64,000 bases of DNA, from assembly GCF_000712075.1 (NCBI RefSeq), contig NZ_JONW01000008.1, positions 124,001-188,000 of the forward strand, given 5' to 3'. Positions 26,615-35,465 of this stretch are shown here, piece by piece. Source of the DNA: Caulobacter sp. UNC358MFTsu5.1 (GTDB lineage: Bacteria; Pseudomonadota; Alphaproteobacteria; Caulobacterales; Caulobacteraceae). Numbering within the stretch: position 1 is the stretch's first letter; each line of letters starts with the position of its first letter. The notes below the pieces were generated by a model. It made no database searches. It was not told the DNA's origin and saw only the letters and a program-made list of their open reading frames with translations. The translations under genes and the position numbers were made by a program.

Positions 26615-27457
26615 ATGGCCGGCCTGCTCGTCCTGCTCATCCTTGTCGCCATCGCGGCCGCGGGCCTTCCCGACCGGCCGCTCACGCGCCGCCTCGCCCG
26701 GGGTCCGGCCACGCTCCTGGCCCTGGTCGCGCTGGTCCTGGCCGGCTGCGACGCCCGCTACGAGGCGGCCAGCGAGGCGCCTCACCCCTCGCCCTGCGCC
26801 GCCGAGACGCCCGACCCGGCCTGCGACGACGCCGAACGCGCCAGCTATCTGGCCGACCTGGCCCGGCGGCAGATCCGCACCCTGCCCGTCCTCGTCGGCT
26901 GGCGCGACCAGCTGCCCTGGGGCCGGCAGACGCCGATCACCGCCGTCATCGCCTCGGCGGACCGCGCGGCGGCCGTCGCCGCCCTCGACAGCGCCACCGC
27001 CAAGAGCGGGGCCCATGTCGAGGAAAAGCCCGTCGCGATCGGCCGCCGGGTGCGCGCCGAACTCTCCGGGCTGGAGGTCGAGATCGACAAGCCCGAACAG
27101 GTCCGCGACGTCACCGCCCTGCAGAACGTCACCTTCGTCTGGCTGGTCAAGCCGACCCGCCCGGGCCGGACCACCCTGACCTTGCGCATCTTCAACGAAC
27201 TGGTCACGCCCGACGGACCGATCGAGTTGGAACGCCCGGCCCTGGTCCACGAGATGTCGGTGAAGATCGGCCTGCTGGACTGGCTGTCGTGGCAGATGGA
27301 CCGCATGAAGGGCCTGCAGTGGGTGATCGGCGGCCTGCTGGCCCTGCTGGGAACCGCCTTCGCCAACCGCGCCAAGCTGCGCCGGTGGTGGCGGCGGCGC
27401 CATCCGCCCGCGCCCCCGCCGCCGCCCGCGCCGCCGCCCGCGCCGCCGCACCCTTGA
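26615..27457 (+). CDS. Membrane-anchored protein with Pro-rich tail, unknown function
   Basis: 280 residues from ATG 26615, with GGGGAGG just before. There is a TM at the start, a second hydrophobic stretch with LAGC (~30-48), a ~190-residue probably periplasmic region (DxPxTxVI strand pattern), a TM near the C-terminus (WVIGGLLALLGTAF) and a basic-Pro tail (RRWWRRRHPPAPPPPPAP). I do not recognise the family. Confidence 0.75.
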   Translation: MAGLLVLLILVAIAAAGLPDRPLTRRLARGPATLLALVALVLAGCDARYEAASEAPHPSPCAAETPDPACDDAERASYLADLARRQIRTLPVLVGWRDQLPWGRQTPITAVIASADRAAAVAALDSATAKSGAHVEEKPVAIGRRVRAELSGLEVEIDKPEQVRDVTALQNVTFVWLVKPTRPGRTTLTLRIFNELVTPDGPIELERPALVHEMSVKIGLLDWLSWQMDRMKGLQWVIGGLLALLGTAFANRAKLRRWWRRRHPPAPPPPPAPPPAPPHP

Positions 27458-27546
27458 GGCTCCGCTCGCGGAACCTTGGCCGCGCTTCTCGCATTCCCTC
27501 CGCCTAACCCCGGCGCGCAGGGCGCACGAATGCAACGGAGACGGAC

Positions 27547-27702
27547 ATGCTCGGCACGATCCTCATCATCATCCTGATCCTGGCCCTGATCGGCGCGCTG
27601 CCGACCTGGGGCCACAGCCGCTCGTGGGGCTATTTCCCCTCCGGCGGCCTGGGCCTGATCCTGGTGATCATCATCATCCTGGTCCTGCTCGGCAGGATCT
27701 AG
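27547..27702 (+). CDS. DUF3309-type small membrane protein
   Basis: 51 residues: two hydrophobic helices (LGTILIIILILALIGALPTW and GLGLILVIIIILVLLGRI) joined by HSRSWGYFPSGG. The turn sequence W-HSR-WGYxPSGGLG is the DUF3309 signature. GGAG at 27537-27540 supports the ATG. Function unknown. Confidence 0.9.
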   Translation: MLGTILIIILILALIGALPTWGHSRSWGYFPSGGLGLILVIIIILVLLGRI

Positions 27703-27718
27703 CGACCCAAAGCCTGCT

Positions 27719-27744
27719 GGGGACACGCGCCCGCGCGTGTCCCC
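27719..27744. terminator. Hairpin, family D (GGGGACACGCG core)
   Basis: Perfect 11-bp stem with a CCCG loop just after DUF3309. The GGGGACA-GC/GC-TGTCCCC motif is shared with the 34550-34628 element. Could terminate transcription, but lacks a T-run. Confidence 0.5.
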
Positions 27745-27814
27745 GACCGCGCCCCCTCCCCGAACGACCGATGTTCGCCTAAGGTCGTCGCCAAGACGAC
27801 CTGAGGGGGGCCAG

Positions 27815-29257
27815 ATGACCGACACCGCCGCGACGGCGACGCCGCCCCTCAGCGCCTGGCGACGCACCCGGGCCATCCTCGGCGGATCGGCCGGCAACCT
27901 GGTCGAGTGGTACGACTGGTTCGCCTACGCCGCCTTCTCGATCTATTTCGCCAAGGTCTTCTTCCCCAAGGGCGACCAGACCGCCCAGCTGATGCAGACC
28001 GCCGCCATCTTCGCGGTCGGCTTCGGCGCCCGCCCTGTCGGGGCCTGGCTGATGGGCCTCTACGCCGACCGCAAGGGCCGCAAGGCCGGCCTGACCCTGG
28101 CGGTGGGCCTGATGTGCGTCGGCTCGCTGATCATCGCCCTCTGCCCCGGCCACGCCACGATCGGCGACGCCGCCCCGGTGATCCTGCTGCTGGCCCGCCT
28201 GCTGCAGGGCCTGTCGGTGGGCGGCGAGTACGGGGCCAGCGCCACCTATATGAGCGAGATGGCCGGGCGGAAGCGCCGCGGCTTCTGGTCCAGCTTCCAG
28301 TACGTGACCCTGATCATGGGCCAGCTGGTGGCGGCCCTGGTGCTGGTGATCCTGCAGAACGCCCTGAGCAAGGCCGACCTGGCCGAGTGGGGCTGGCGCA
28401 TCCCGTTCTTCGTGGGCGCGGCCCTGGCCGTGGTGGTGTTCTGGATCCGCACCGGCATCGAGGAGAGCATCTCGCACCAGAACGTCACGGCGCCCCGCGA
28501 TCCCGTCAGCCGCCGGCAGATCGTCTGGGTGACCGGCCTGCTGCTGGCCACGGTGGCGTCCATGGTGTGGAGCTTCACCGAAGCCGCGTTCGCGGCCACG
28601 GCGCAGTACGGCGCGGTCGTCCTGCTGGTCGCCACCTATGTGGCCCTGGCCGCGCCCCTGGTCTCGCGCCACCCCAACCAGACCCTGGCGATCATCGGCC
28701 TGACCGCCGCCGGCTCCTTGGCCTTCTACGCCTACACGACCTACATGCTGAAGTTCCTGGTCAACACGGCCGGCTTCGACAAGGCCACGGCCGGGGCCGT
28801 GAACCTGGCCACCCTGGCCGGCTTCATGCTGATCCAGCCGCTGTTCGGCTGGGCGTCGGACCGCCTGGGCCGCAAGACGATGCTGGTCTTCGCCTTCGGG
28901 GTGGGCGCCCTGATCGCCTGGCCGGTGTTCACTCTGACCGCCAGGGCCGGCAGCCCCCTCGTCGCCTTCGGCCTGATCTTCGCGGCCCTGTTCGTCCAGT
29001 CGGGCTACACCTCGATCAGCGCCGTGGTGAAGGCCGAGCTGTTCCCCACCCACGTGCGCGCCCTCGGCGTGGCCCTGCCCTACGCCATCGGCAACGCCGC
29101 GTTCGGCGGCACGGCCGAGTACGTCGCCCTGTGGTTCAAGTCCGAGGGGATGGAGAGCGGCTTCTACCTCTATGTGGCGGCGATCATGGCCGTGGGCCTG
29201 ACCGTCTCGCTGCTGCTGAAGGACACGGGCAAGCACAGCCTGATCCTCGAGGACTGA
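27815..29257 (+). CDS. MHS-type MFS metabolite:H+ symporter (KgtP/ShiA-like)
   Basis: 480 residues with about 12 TM. The opening GGSAGNLVEWYDWFAYAAFSIYF is the hallmark of the metabolite:H+ symporter family, followed by GARPVGAWLMGLYADRKGRK and a GGEYG loop. Relatives carry 2-oxoglutarate, shikimate, proline/betaine or dicarboxylates; the substrate here is unknown. A GAGGGGGG ribosome site supports ATG 27815. Confidence 0.92.
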   Translation: MTDTAATATPPLSAWRRTRAILGGSAGNLVEWYDWFAYAAFSIYFAKVFFPKGDQTAQLMQTAAIFAVGFGARPVGAWLMGLYADRKGRKAGLTLAVGLMCVGSLIIALCPGHATIGDAAPVILLLARLLQGLSVGGEYGASATYMSEMAGRKRRGFWSSFQYVTLIMGQLVAALVLVILQNALSKADLAEWGWRIPFFVGAALAVVVFWIRTGIEESISHQNVTAPRDPVSRRQIVWVTGLLLATVASMVWSFTEAAFAATAQYGAVVLLVATYVALAAPLVSRHPNQTLAIIGLTAAGSLAFYAYTTYMLKFLVNTAGFDKATAGAVNLATLAGFMLIQPLFGWASDRLGRKTMLVFAFGVGALIAWPVFTLTARAGSPLVAFGLIFAALFVQSGYTSISAVVKAELFPTHVRALGVALPYAIGNAAFGGTAEYVALWFKSEGMESGFYLYVAAIMAVGLTVSLLLKDTGKHSLILED

Positions 29258-29324
29258 TACCGCTCACAGCTTGGCCCCTCCGGCCCTCTTTCATCGACTC
29301 TCGTTATCGACCTAAGTTCGCGCC

Positions 29325-30107
29325 ATGGCTTCTTCGCTCACCCACGCCCTGTCCAAGCAGTTCCTGGCCATGCCGGTCATCGACCTGGTCGTCCTGGCCT
29401 TCTTCCTGTTCTGCTGGCTGTTCTACGAGCCGATGCTCAAGCAGCTGGGCAAGGAGAAGAACGTCATCAACACCGACATGACGGTGATCCGACGGCGGTG
29501 GATGGCCGAGATGGCGGTGCGCGAGGTGGCTCTGCTGGATGGCCAACTGCTGGGCCACGCGATCAACTCGGCCTCGTTCTTCGCCTCATCGAACCTGATC
29601 CTGATCGCCGCGGCGGCCGGGGTGCTGTTCGGCGGCGACAGCGCGCTCAAGAGCATCGAGGGCATCGCCGTCCTGGCCCCGGCCTCGGCCCTGGTGTTCC
29701 AGATCAAGCTGGGCGTGGTGCTGGTCGCCCTGGCGCGCGGCCTGCTGGACTTCATCTGGGCCATCCGCCAGATGAACTACTGCCTGGCCGCCATCGGCGC
29801 GGCCCCGATGTGGGCCCCGCGCGCGGTGCTGGAAGAGTACGCCGAGGCGGCGGGCGCGATCCTGAACCCGGCCCTGTCGGCCTTCAACGCCGGGGTGCGC
29901 GGCTACTATTTCGCGCTGGCGGCGGCGGCCTGGCTGCTGGGCCCGATCGCCTTCGCCGTGGCCACCGGCGGGGCCATGGCCCTGCTGCTCTGGCGCCAGC
30001 GCCGCAGCCCCGCCTCGGCCGCCGTGCGCAAGATCCGCCACATCCTCGAGCACCAGCCGGTGGTCGTGGGCCCGCACCTGGCGGGCAAGGACAGCGAACA
30101 GGTTTAG
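29325..30107 (+). CDS. DUF599 family membrane protein
   Basis: 260 residues. The pattern of an early TM (VVLAFFLFCWLFYEP), RRRWMAEM, then GLLDFIWAIRQMNYC and TM segments at ~90, 130, 200 and 220 fits DUF599, a family of unknown function. Confidence 0.85.
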   Translation: MASSLTHALSKQFLAMPVIDLVVLAFFLFCWLFYEPMLKQLGKEKNVINTDMTVIRRRWMAEMAVREVALLDGQLLGHAINSASFFASSNLILIAAAAGVLFGGDSALKSIEGIAVLAPASALVFQIKLGVVLVALARGLLDFIWAIRQMNYCLAAIGAAPMWAPRAVLEEYAEAAGAILNPALSAFNAGVRGYYFALAAAAWLLGPIAFAVATGGAMALLLWRQRRSPASAAVRKIRHILEHQPVVVGPHLAGKDSEQV

Positions 30108-30111
30108 ACAT

Positions 30112-30246
30112 CCCTCCCCCTGTGGGGGAGGTGTCGGCGAAGCCGACGGAGGGGGCGTGGTCGGCAGACGGCCGGACCTGCGATCGCCGGCCCGAATACT
30201 CCCCCCACCGATCGCTGCGCGATCGCCTCCCCCACAGGGGGAGGGC
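30112..30246. repeat. Palindromic intergenic repeat, family A
   Basis: Begins CCCTCCCCCTGTGGGGGAGG with a GTCGGCGAAGCCGAC hairpin and ends CCTCCCCCACAGGGGGAGG, around a less conserved centre. It separates the convergent DUF599 and YjbR genes. Confidence 0.85.
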
Positions 30247-30251
30247 CAGCT

Positions 30252-30587
30252 CTACAGCCCCAGTTCGGCCCGCGCCTTCCTGGTCAGCTTGGCCGCGATC
30301 AGCGCATGCGCCGTCTTCAGCCAGTCGGCCACCTCGGCCTCGTCGGCGGCCGCCAGGTCGTAGAACCGCACCCACTTGGCCCGGGCCATGTAGGGCGCGG
30401 GCACGCCGGGGCCCGTCTCGGTCAGCACCTCGAACGCCACGTCCGAGGCCTTGAACGAGAACCCGCCCTCGCCCAGCACGGCGAACATCTTGCCGCCCAC
30501 CTTGTAGACCTGGTCGGCGCCCCACTGGACGGTCATGGTCGCCGCCGGCAGGGCCAGGGCCGCGGCATGGAAGGCCTCGGGGGTCAT
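30252..30587 (-). CDS. MmcQ/YjbR family protein
   Basis: 111 residues with the conserved LALPAATMTVQWGADQVYKV opening and RFYDLAAADEAEVADWL / helix ending. The fold resembles a DNA-binding-like double-wing domain (CyaY-like). Function is not established. Confidence 0.9.
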   Translation of the reverse strand: MTPEAFHAAALALPAATMTVQWGADQVYKVGGKMFAVLGEGGFSFKASDVAFEVLTETGPGVPAPYMARAKWVRFYDLAAADEAEVADWLKTAHALIAAKLTRKARAELGL

Positions 30588-30618
30588 GGAGTTATCCTGA
30601 AAGCACCATCCCCAATCC

Positions 30619-30743
30619 GCCCATCCCGGCGAATGCCGGGACCCAGATCCGATGGCGGTGTGGATGATTGGAAGAACTCGGCGCTCATGGAACCCGCCTC
30701 AGCGCCTTTCCATCTGGATCCCGGCATTCGCCGGGATGAGCGG
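30619..30743. repeat. Intergenic repeat, family C
   Basis: Flanked by CCCATCCCGGCGAATGCCGG and the complementary CCGGCATTCGCCGGGATGAG, centre less conserved. Sister copy at 35466-35590; short core at 17776-17807. Confidence 0.85.
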
Positions 30744-30751
30744 GATTAAGG

Positions 30752-31405
30752 TCATGCCTCCACGCCGATCCCGATCGGGCAGACCACGCCGGTGCCGCCG
30801 ATGCCGCAATAGCCTTCGGGGTTCTTGGCCAGGTACTGCTGGTGATAGTCCTCGGCGAAGTAGAACGGCCCGGCCGCGCCGATCTCGGTCGTGATGGTCC
30901 CCAGACCCTGGGCGTCCAGCGCCTGCTGGTAGGCCTCCTTCGAGGCCACCGCCGCGGCCGCCTGGCTGTCGGAGGTCACATAGATCCCCGAGCGGTACTG
31001 GGTGCCGATGTCGCCGCCCTGGCGCATGCCCTGGGTCGGGTCGTGGTTCTCCCAGAAGGTCTTGAGCAGGGCCTCGTAGGTGACCACGCGCGGGTCGAAC
31101 ACGATCTGCACCACCTCGGTATGGCCCGTGCGGCCGGTGCAGACCTCCTCGTAGGTGGGGTTCGGCGTGACGCCCGCCGCGTAGCCGGCGGCGGTGACGT
31201 AGACGCCCGGGACCTTCCAGAACACCCGCTCCACGCCCCAGAAGCAGCCCATGGCCAGCACCGCGATCTCGGTCCCGTCGGGATAGGGCCCCTTCAGCGG
31301 GTGGCCGTTGACGAAGTGGCTGCGGGCCGTCGGGATCGCCTGTTCCCGCCCCGGCAGGGCGATGTCGACGGTCGGCATGTCCAGGATTTTGGTGGCGGAA
31401 GCCAT
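30752..31405 (-). CDS. msrA: Peptide methionine-S-sulfoxide reductase MsrA, cytoplasmic form
   Basis: 217 residues without signal peptide. The active-site Cys54 is in MGCFWGVER, and two C-terminal cysteines in [15 protein letters not shown] can recycle it. The blocks [16 protein letters not shown] and QYRSGIY are typical. It repairs oxidised Met in the cytoplasm, complementing the exported MsrA at 9644. Confidence 0.95.
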   Translation of the reverse strand: MASATKILDMPTVDIALPGREQAIPTARSHFVNGHPLKGPYPDGTEIAVLAMGCFWGVERVFWKVPGVYVTAAGYAAGVTPNPTYEEVCTGRTGHTEVVQIVFDPRVVTYEALLKTFWENHDPTQGMRQGGDIGTQYRSGIYVTSDSQAAAAVASKEAYQQALDAQGLGTITTEIGAAGPFYFAEDYHQQYLAKNPEGYCGIGGTGVVCPIGIGVEA

Positions 31406-31559
31406 GGCGGTATCTCGGGATCGAAACTGAGCCGCCGATACTAGGACCTTCGCGATCTCGTTTCACCTCGTATGGCCGCTTGCTACCGCAATCGTCCTGA
31501 GTATATTGCGCCCCTTCCTGCGTCGGGGGTCTCAACCGCCTTCCGCATCTGGTGCGCAT

Positions 31560-31649
31560 GGTGAGGTGGCCGAGTGGTTGAAGGCGCACGCCTGGAACGC
31601 GTGTATAGGGGAAACTCTATCGAGGGTTCGAATCCCTCTCTCACCGCCA
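31560..31649 (+). tRNA. tRNA-Ser (GGA)
   Basis: A 90-nt class II tRNA including encoded CCA. Acceptor stem GGTGAGG pairs with TCTCACC (one G-U). The anticodon stem is CACGC/GCGTG with loop CTGGAAC, so the anticodon is GGA. A long variable arm (TATAGGGGAAACTCTATC) and T-loop GGTTCGAATCC are present. Confidence 0.97.
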
Positions 31650-32019
31650 CCGCTCCCCCCTCCATTTGACATCGGCGGCCATCGCCCCCATCTATCCTTC
31701 GTCGGCCGCGAGGACATCGCGCCGAAACGCCTGACCTCAGGCTTCCGACATCCAGGCCGCGCACAGCGCCAGAACATCTGGCCTTGAGGCCTGGAATGAA
31801 TAGGAACGTTTCCCCGCCATGCCCGTTTCAGCTCGGCCGTAACACGGCCCGCGTCGCTCAAGGCCACGCACGAACCTGATCCGGCACGCGGCTTCTTTCC
31901 CCGAAGCTTCCGGTCTTCATGAAAACGCCCGCGTCTCGCGGAGCGCCTCGAGCCTCAGCAGGCCCGCGCACAGAAGCGCCGGCCCGGGCTCGGAACACAT
32001 CCAGAAAAAGCAAAAGACT
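31650..32019. other. Intergenic region after tRNA-Ser, no gene found
   Basis: About 370 nt without a supported ORF. No T-rich terminator, no second copy of the tRNA 3' end and no integrase were seen, so it does not look like an integration site. Promoters for rnk are expected near its end. Confidence 0.5.
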
Positions 32020-32424
32020 ATGTTGAATACCCAAACCCAAACCACCCAAGCCCTGCCCGCGATCTACGTGACCGAGGCGGACTTCGAGGTCCTGACCAAC
32101 CTGGCCGAGGCCACGGCGGATCGCGCCCCGGCCGGCCGCGTGCTGGCCGACGAGATGGCCCGCGCCGTGATCGTCGAGCCCGGCGAGGCGCCGCGGCCCT
32201 TCGTCCGCATCGGCTCACGGGTCCAGTTCCAGGACCTGTCCAACGACCAGGTCCGCGACGTGCGCATCAGCCTGCCGCGCGACGCCAGCATCGACGACAA
32301 CCGCATCTCGGTGCTCAGCCCCGTGGGCGCGGCCCTGATCGGCCTGACCGCCGGCGAGGCCTTCCACTGGACCGACCCCGAGGGCCGGGCCCGCGGCGTG
32401 CGGGTGCTGGCGGTGCGCGACTAA
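32020..32424 (+). CDS. rnk: Rnk-type regulator of nucleoside diphosphate kinase (GreA/B C-domain)
   Basis: 134 residues. The N-terminal part (TEADFEVLTNLAE) is a short coiled-coil-like segment and the C-terminal part (RIGSRVQFQDLSNDQVRDVRI, LSPVGAALIGLTAGEAFHW) is the GreA/GreB/Rnk FKBP-like domain that binds RNA polymerase. The specific Rnk assignment is less sure than the Gre-domain one, because short GreA/B-like proteins of other roles exist. Confidence 0.8.
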   Translation: MLNTQTQTTQALPAIYVTEADFEVLTNLAEATADRAPAGRVLADEMARAVIVEPGEAPRPFVRIGSRVQFQDLSNDQVRDVRISLPRDASIDDNRISVLSPVGAALIGLTAGEAFHWTDPEGRARGVRVLAVRD

Positions 32425-32449
32425 GGACCGCCTCGCCCCCGTCCAAACC

Positions 32450-32561
32450 GTTGTCATCCCGGAAGCCCCGCAGGGGCTGTCCGGGACCCAGGAGACTGGG
32501 CGAAGGCGGTGCGGTTGCCCTGGGTCCCGGACAAGCGCTGCGCGCTTTCCGGGATGACAAC
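32450..32561. repeat. Intergenic repeat, family B
   Basis: Near-identical to 25427-25537: starts GTTGTCATCCCGGAAGCC and ends TTTCCGGGATGACAAC. Located between Rnk and the hydrolase gene. Confidence 0.85.
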
Positions 32562-32592
32562 TTTGGGGAACCAGAACCCCAATAGCCGCCCC

Positions 32593-33756
32593 TCAGAACC
32601 CCCGCTCATCCAACCAGCTTCCCACCGCCGCCACGGCCTGGGGCAGCAGGTCCGGCCGCTCGATGTAGTAGTGGTCGGCGTCCTTGATCTCGACATAGGA
32701 CTTGTCGGCGCTGGCCAGGGCGTCGAACAGCCGGCGGGCGTGGCTGGGCGTGCAGGCCAGGTCGGCCGTGTTGCTGATCACCAGGACCGGGCACGAGACG
32801 TTGGCGGCGTTGAGCACGCCGTTGGCCCGACTCTCGTCGTAGCTCCATTGCGACAGCCACGAGCGCAGCGTCGTGAACCGCGCCAGCCCCACCGGACCGT
32901 CGTTGGCGATGCGCGGATCGCCCAGATAGCAGGTGTGGGGCCGTCGGTCGGACGGGTCCTGGGCCGGGTCGGTCCAGCGCACGTCGCACATGGTGCCGTA
33001 GATCACGAACGGCCGCTCCATGTCCGGGTCGCGGGCCTTCAGCGCCGCCAGCGTCTCGCGCACCCGGGCGGTGATGCGGCGGTTGCGCGACAGCTGGGCG
33101 TGGCGGAACACCGTGACGAACGCCTCGTCATAGGGCGGTTGGTGCGGGCAGTTCGGCGCGTAGATGTCGAGGGCCGGATCGCGGTCGAAGGGCCGGTCCT
33201 CGTCCAGGATCGAGGGGTCCAGCCATTCGGTCAGGGTCACCGAGCGGCTGACGTGCGCGGCCAGCAGCATCACCCCGTCGGCCGGCTGCAGCCCCGCCCC
33301 GACCAGGTCGACCGGGTCGCCGGCCGGCGTCTGCGTGATCGTCGGGTTCGTCGCCTGGTCCTGGTAGAACAGCGACAGCGAGCCGCCGCCCGACCAGCCG
33401 CCCAGCACCACCTTCTTGTACCCAAAGCGGGTCTTCAGATCGGCGACGCAGGCCCCCAGGTCCAGCACGCACTTCTCCAGGATCAGCGCCGTGTCGTTGC
33501 CCCGGTAGCGGGTGTTGCAATAGACGACGTGCCGCCCGGACCGGGCCAGGGCCGTGACCAGCGGCAGGAACGAGCCGCCGCCGATCGGATGGCTGAACAG
33601 GATCACGGTGTCGGACTCGCCTGTTTCAGGGCGAACGCGCATGCACTCGACGAACACCTGGCCCGCCGGCCCGCCATAGGTCTCTTTCAGGCGGGCCTGT
33701 TCGGCATAGGTGTAGCCGTAGGGTTCGCGCACGACGCGGACCGGATCCTTCGCCAT
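32593..33756 (-). CDS. Alpha/beta hydrolase
   Basis: 387 residues. The oxyanion-side HPIGGG and nucleophile elbow GGWSGGGS, with a late Asp (TADLACTP) and His (DADHYY), make a complete hydrolase triad. GGGAGG before ATG 33756 supports the start. It is divergent from a VOC-family enzyme, and the gap holds the 12-mer palindrome shared with the HxlR/acyl-CoA dehydrogenase gap, suggesting a common catabolic regulator. The substrate may be an ester or ring-cleavage product. Confidence 0.85.
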   Translation of the reverse strand: MAKDPVRVVREPYGYTYAEQARLKETYGGPAGQVFVECMRVRPETGESDTVILFSHPIGGGSFLPLVTALARSGRHVVYCNTRYRGNDTALILEKCVLDLGACVADLKTRFGYKKVVLGGWSGGGSLSLFYQDQATNPTITQTPAGDPVDLVGAGLQPADGVMLLAAHVSRSVTLTEWLDPSILDEDRPFDRDPALDIYAPNCPHQPPYDEAFVTVFRHAQLSRNRRITARVRETLAALKARDPDMERPFVIYGTMCDVRWTDPAQDPSDRRPHTCYLGDPRIANDGPVGLARFTTLRSWLSQWSYDESRANGVLNAANVSCPVLVISNTADLACTPSHARRLFDALASADKSYVEIKDADHYYIERPDLLPQAVAAVGSWLDERGF

Positions 33757-33772
33757 CTTGCCTCCCGCAACG

Positions 33773-33784
33773 TAACATCGTTAT
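33773..33784. promoter_or_regulatory. Palindromic operator candidate TAACATCGTTAT, copy 2
   Basis: Exact reverse complement of 18561-18572. It sits 16 nt upstream of the hydrolase ATG and 77 nt upstream of the VOC gene. Confidence 0.5.
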
Positions 33785-33861
33785 CCGGAATAAAAGGGAC
33801 GGCGACTGTCCCCGGGGAAGTCAAGGCAGCCCCTCCTTCGGGGCGGCAAGGGAACACCGCC

Positions 33862-34545
33862 ATGGCGCAGCATCCGACCGGCATCCACCACCTGGCCTTC
33901 ATGGCCGGCGACATCAAGAAACACATCGCCTTCTTCAGCGAGGTGATGGGCTGCCCGCTGGTGGCCCTGTTCGACATGCACGGCGTGCCCGGCGGCCTGC
34001 ACGCCTTCCTGCGGATGAACGATCACAGCTACTTCTCGATCGTCCAGCTGCCGGACGTCGACAAGATCCCCGTCCAGCTGGGCGTCACCCACGCCGGCAA
34101 CGGGGCCCTGCCCAGCGCGCCGGGCACGCTGCAGCACCTGGCCTTCCGCGCCGACACCGAGGCCGAGCTGCTGGCCCTGCGCGACCGCATCCGCAGCCAC
34201 GGCGTCAACGTGCTGGGCCCCATCGACCACGGCATGTGCCGCTCGATCTATTTCGCCGGCCCCGACCAGATGACCCTGGAGGTCGCCGCCCCGGGCGAGC
34301 CGATCGACCCGGCCCGCTGGGTCGACCCGGCCGTGCTGGCCAAGGCCGGGATCAGCCCCGAGGAAGCCGCCCGCTTCAAGGCCCCCGCTCCCTATGACGG
34401 CCCCAGCCCCGTGCCGCAGCCGGAATACGCCGAGGACAAGCCGCACATGGCCTATCCGAGGAAGGCCTATCTCCAGATGCTGGCCGCGCCCGACGAGGTG
34501 ATCACGGCGTCGGCGTCTTACGCTGAGCCGCCGGTGGGGGCGTAG
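33862..34545 (+). CDS. VOC (glyoxalase/extradiol dioxygenase) superfamily protein
   Basis: 227 residues. Two VOC modules by eye: residues ~5-65 with HHLAFMAGD (His metal ligand) and ~90-150 with LQHLAFRAD (second His) and MTLEVAAP (Glu ligand). That supports a metal-dependent extradiol-type or glyoxalase-like enzyme. With the divergent hydrolase, a ring-cleavage and hydrolysis pair is plausible but not shown. Confidence 0.85.
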   Translation: MAQHPTGIHHLAFMAGDIKKHIAFFSEVMGCPLVALFDMHGVPGGLHAFLRMNDHSYFSIVQLPDVDKIPVQLGVTHAGNGALPSAPGTLQHLAFRADTEAELLALRDRIRSHGVNVLGPIDHGMCRSIYFAGPDQMTLEVAAPGEPIDPARWVDPAVLAKAGISPEEAARFKAPAPYDGPSPVPQPEYAEDKPHMAYPRKAYLQMLAAPDEVITASASYAEPPVGA

Positions 34546-34549
34546 GGCC

Positions 34550-34628
34550 GGGGACATGCCCTTGCGGCGTGTCCCCAAGTCTTGGCGCAGTGGATGCTGA
34601 TGGGGACACGCCGCAAGGGCATGTCCCC
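34550..34628. repeat. Perfect 27-bp inverted repeat, family D
   Basis: Arms at 34550-34576 and 34602-34628 are exact complements over 27 bp, beginning GGGGACATGCC and ending GGCATGTCCCC, with a 25-nt spacer. It lies between convergent genes and could form a long hairpin. Confidence 0.9.
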
Positions 34629-34632
34629 GACC

Positions 34633-34959
34633 CTACCCCTCCACGAACGCTTTCAGCCGCCCCAGCGTCTCGTCCCATTGGGCCGACACCCGGTCCAGAT
34701 AGGCCCGCGCTTCGTCCAGGGTCTCCCGCCGCGCGGCGAAGCGGCTTTCGCGGCCGACGCGCAAGGACGCGACTAGGCCGGCGTCCTGCAGCACGTGCAG
34801 GTGCTTGGTGATCGCCTGGCGGGTCAGGGCGGTGTCGAGCGACAGGGCCGAGATCGACCGCGCCTGGCCGTCGGCCAGCTTGCCCAGCAGGGCCAGGCGG
34901 GTGCGATCCCCCAGGGCGGCGAAGATCGGCGCGGGGTCGGCGGCGCTAGGATTCAACAT
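34633..34959 (-). CDS. ArsR-family winged-helix regulator
   Basis: 108 residues. IFAALGDRTRLALLGKLADG, then LTRQAITKHLHVLQDAGLV, is the ArsR helix-turn-helix. No Cys metal site is visible. It overlaps the SRPBCC gene by 14 nt, a very common pair (ArsR regulator with AHSA1-like protein) that is probably co-transcribed from 35392. Confidence 0.92.
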   Translation of the reverse strand: MLNPSAADPAPIFAALGDRTRLALLGKLADGQARSISALSLDTALTRQAITKHLHVLQDAGLVASLRVGRESRFAARRETLDEARAYLDRVSAQWDETLGRLKAFVEG

Positions 34960-35392
34960 GGGCCTTGATGTTCTGGACCTGCTGGGTCCAGCCCCCGTCG
35001 TTCATCCGGAAGGCTTCCTCGCGGCGGTTGGCGGGCACCTTGTCGAAGCCGGACTCGATGACCGTCAGCCGCGTGCCGTCGCCGTTCGGCTGGAGCAGGA
35101 ACTCCACCAGGGTGGGCTCTTCCTGGTCGTAGTCGATGTCCGGATCGACGCCGTAGGGATGCCAGGTGAAGGCCAGGCGCCTGGTGGGTTCGATGGCCAC
35201 GACCTTGGCCTTCCAGGTGACATGCTCATAGCCCGGATGGGTGATCTGGCCCCGCGCCTCCTGGCCGACGGCGAACGGCGCCTCCAGGTCGACCTTGAAC
35301 CAGGTCCCGAATTCCTTGTGGTCGCTGACGGCGCGCCAGACACGCTCGACGGGCGCGTTCAAGTCGATGGTCTTCTCGATACGATCGGTCAT
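34946..35392 (-). CDS. SRPBCC (AHSA1/START-like) domain protein
   Basis: 148 residues from ATG 35392 with AGGAGG upstream. IEKTIDLNAPVERVWRAVSD is the first strand-helix of the fold, and RLTVIESGFDKVP the C-terminal part, indicating a hydrophobic-ligand-binding cavity. First gene of the pair with the ArsR regulator. Confidence 0.9.
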   Translation of the reverse strand: MTDRIEKTIDLNAPVERVWRAVSDHKEFGTWFKVDLEAPFAVGQEARGQITHPGYEHVTWKAKVVAIEPTRRLAFTWHPYGVDPDIDYDQEEPTLVEFLLQPNGDGTRLTVIESGFDKVPANRREEAFRMNDGGWTQQVQNIKAHVES

Positions 35393-35465
35393 GATAAGCA
35401 ACCTCCTGATTGCGCATTCATGACTCCGGGAAACCGGATAGGCAACCATTGAGTTGCAAATAAAT

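Noticed and set aside
31560..32019. Genomic island attachment site at tRNA-Ser
   Set aside because: No integrase and no duplicated tRNA end were found; the genes on either side look like core genes.
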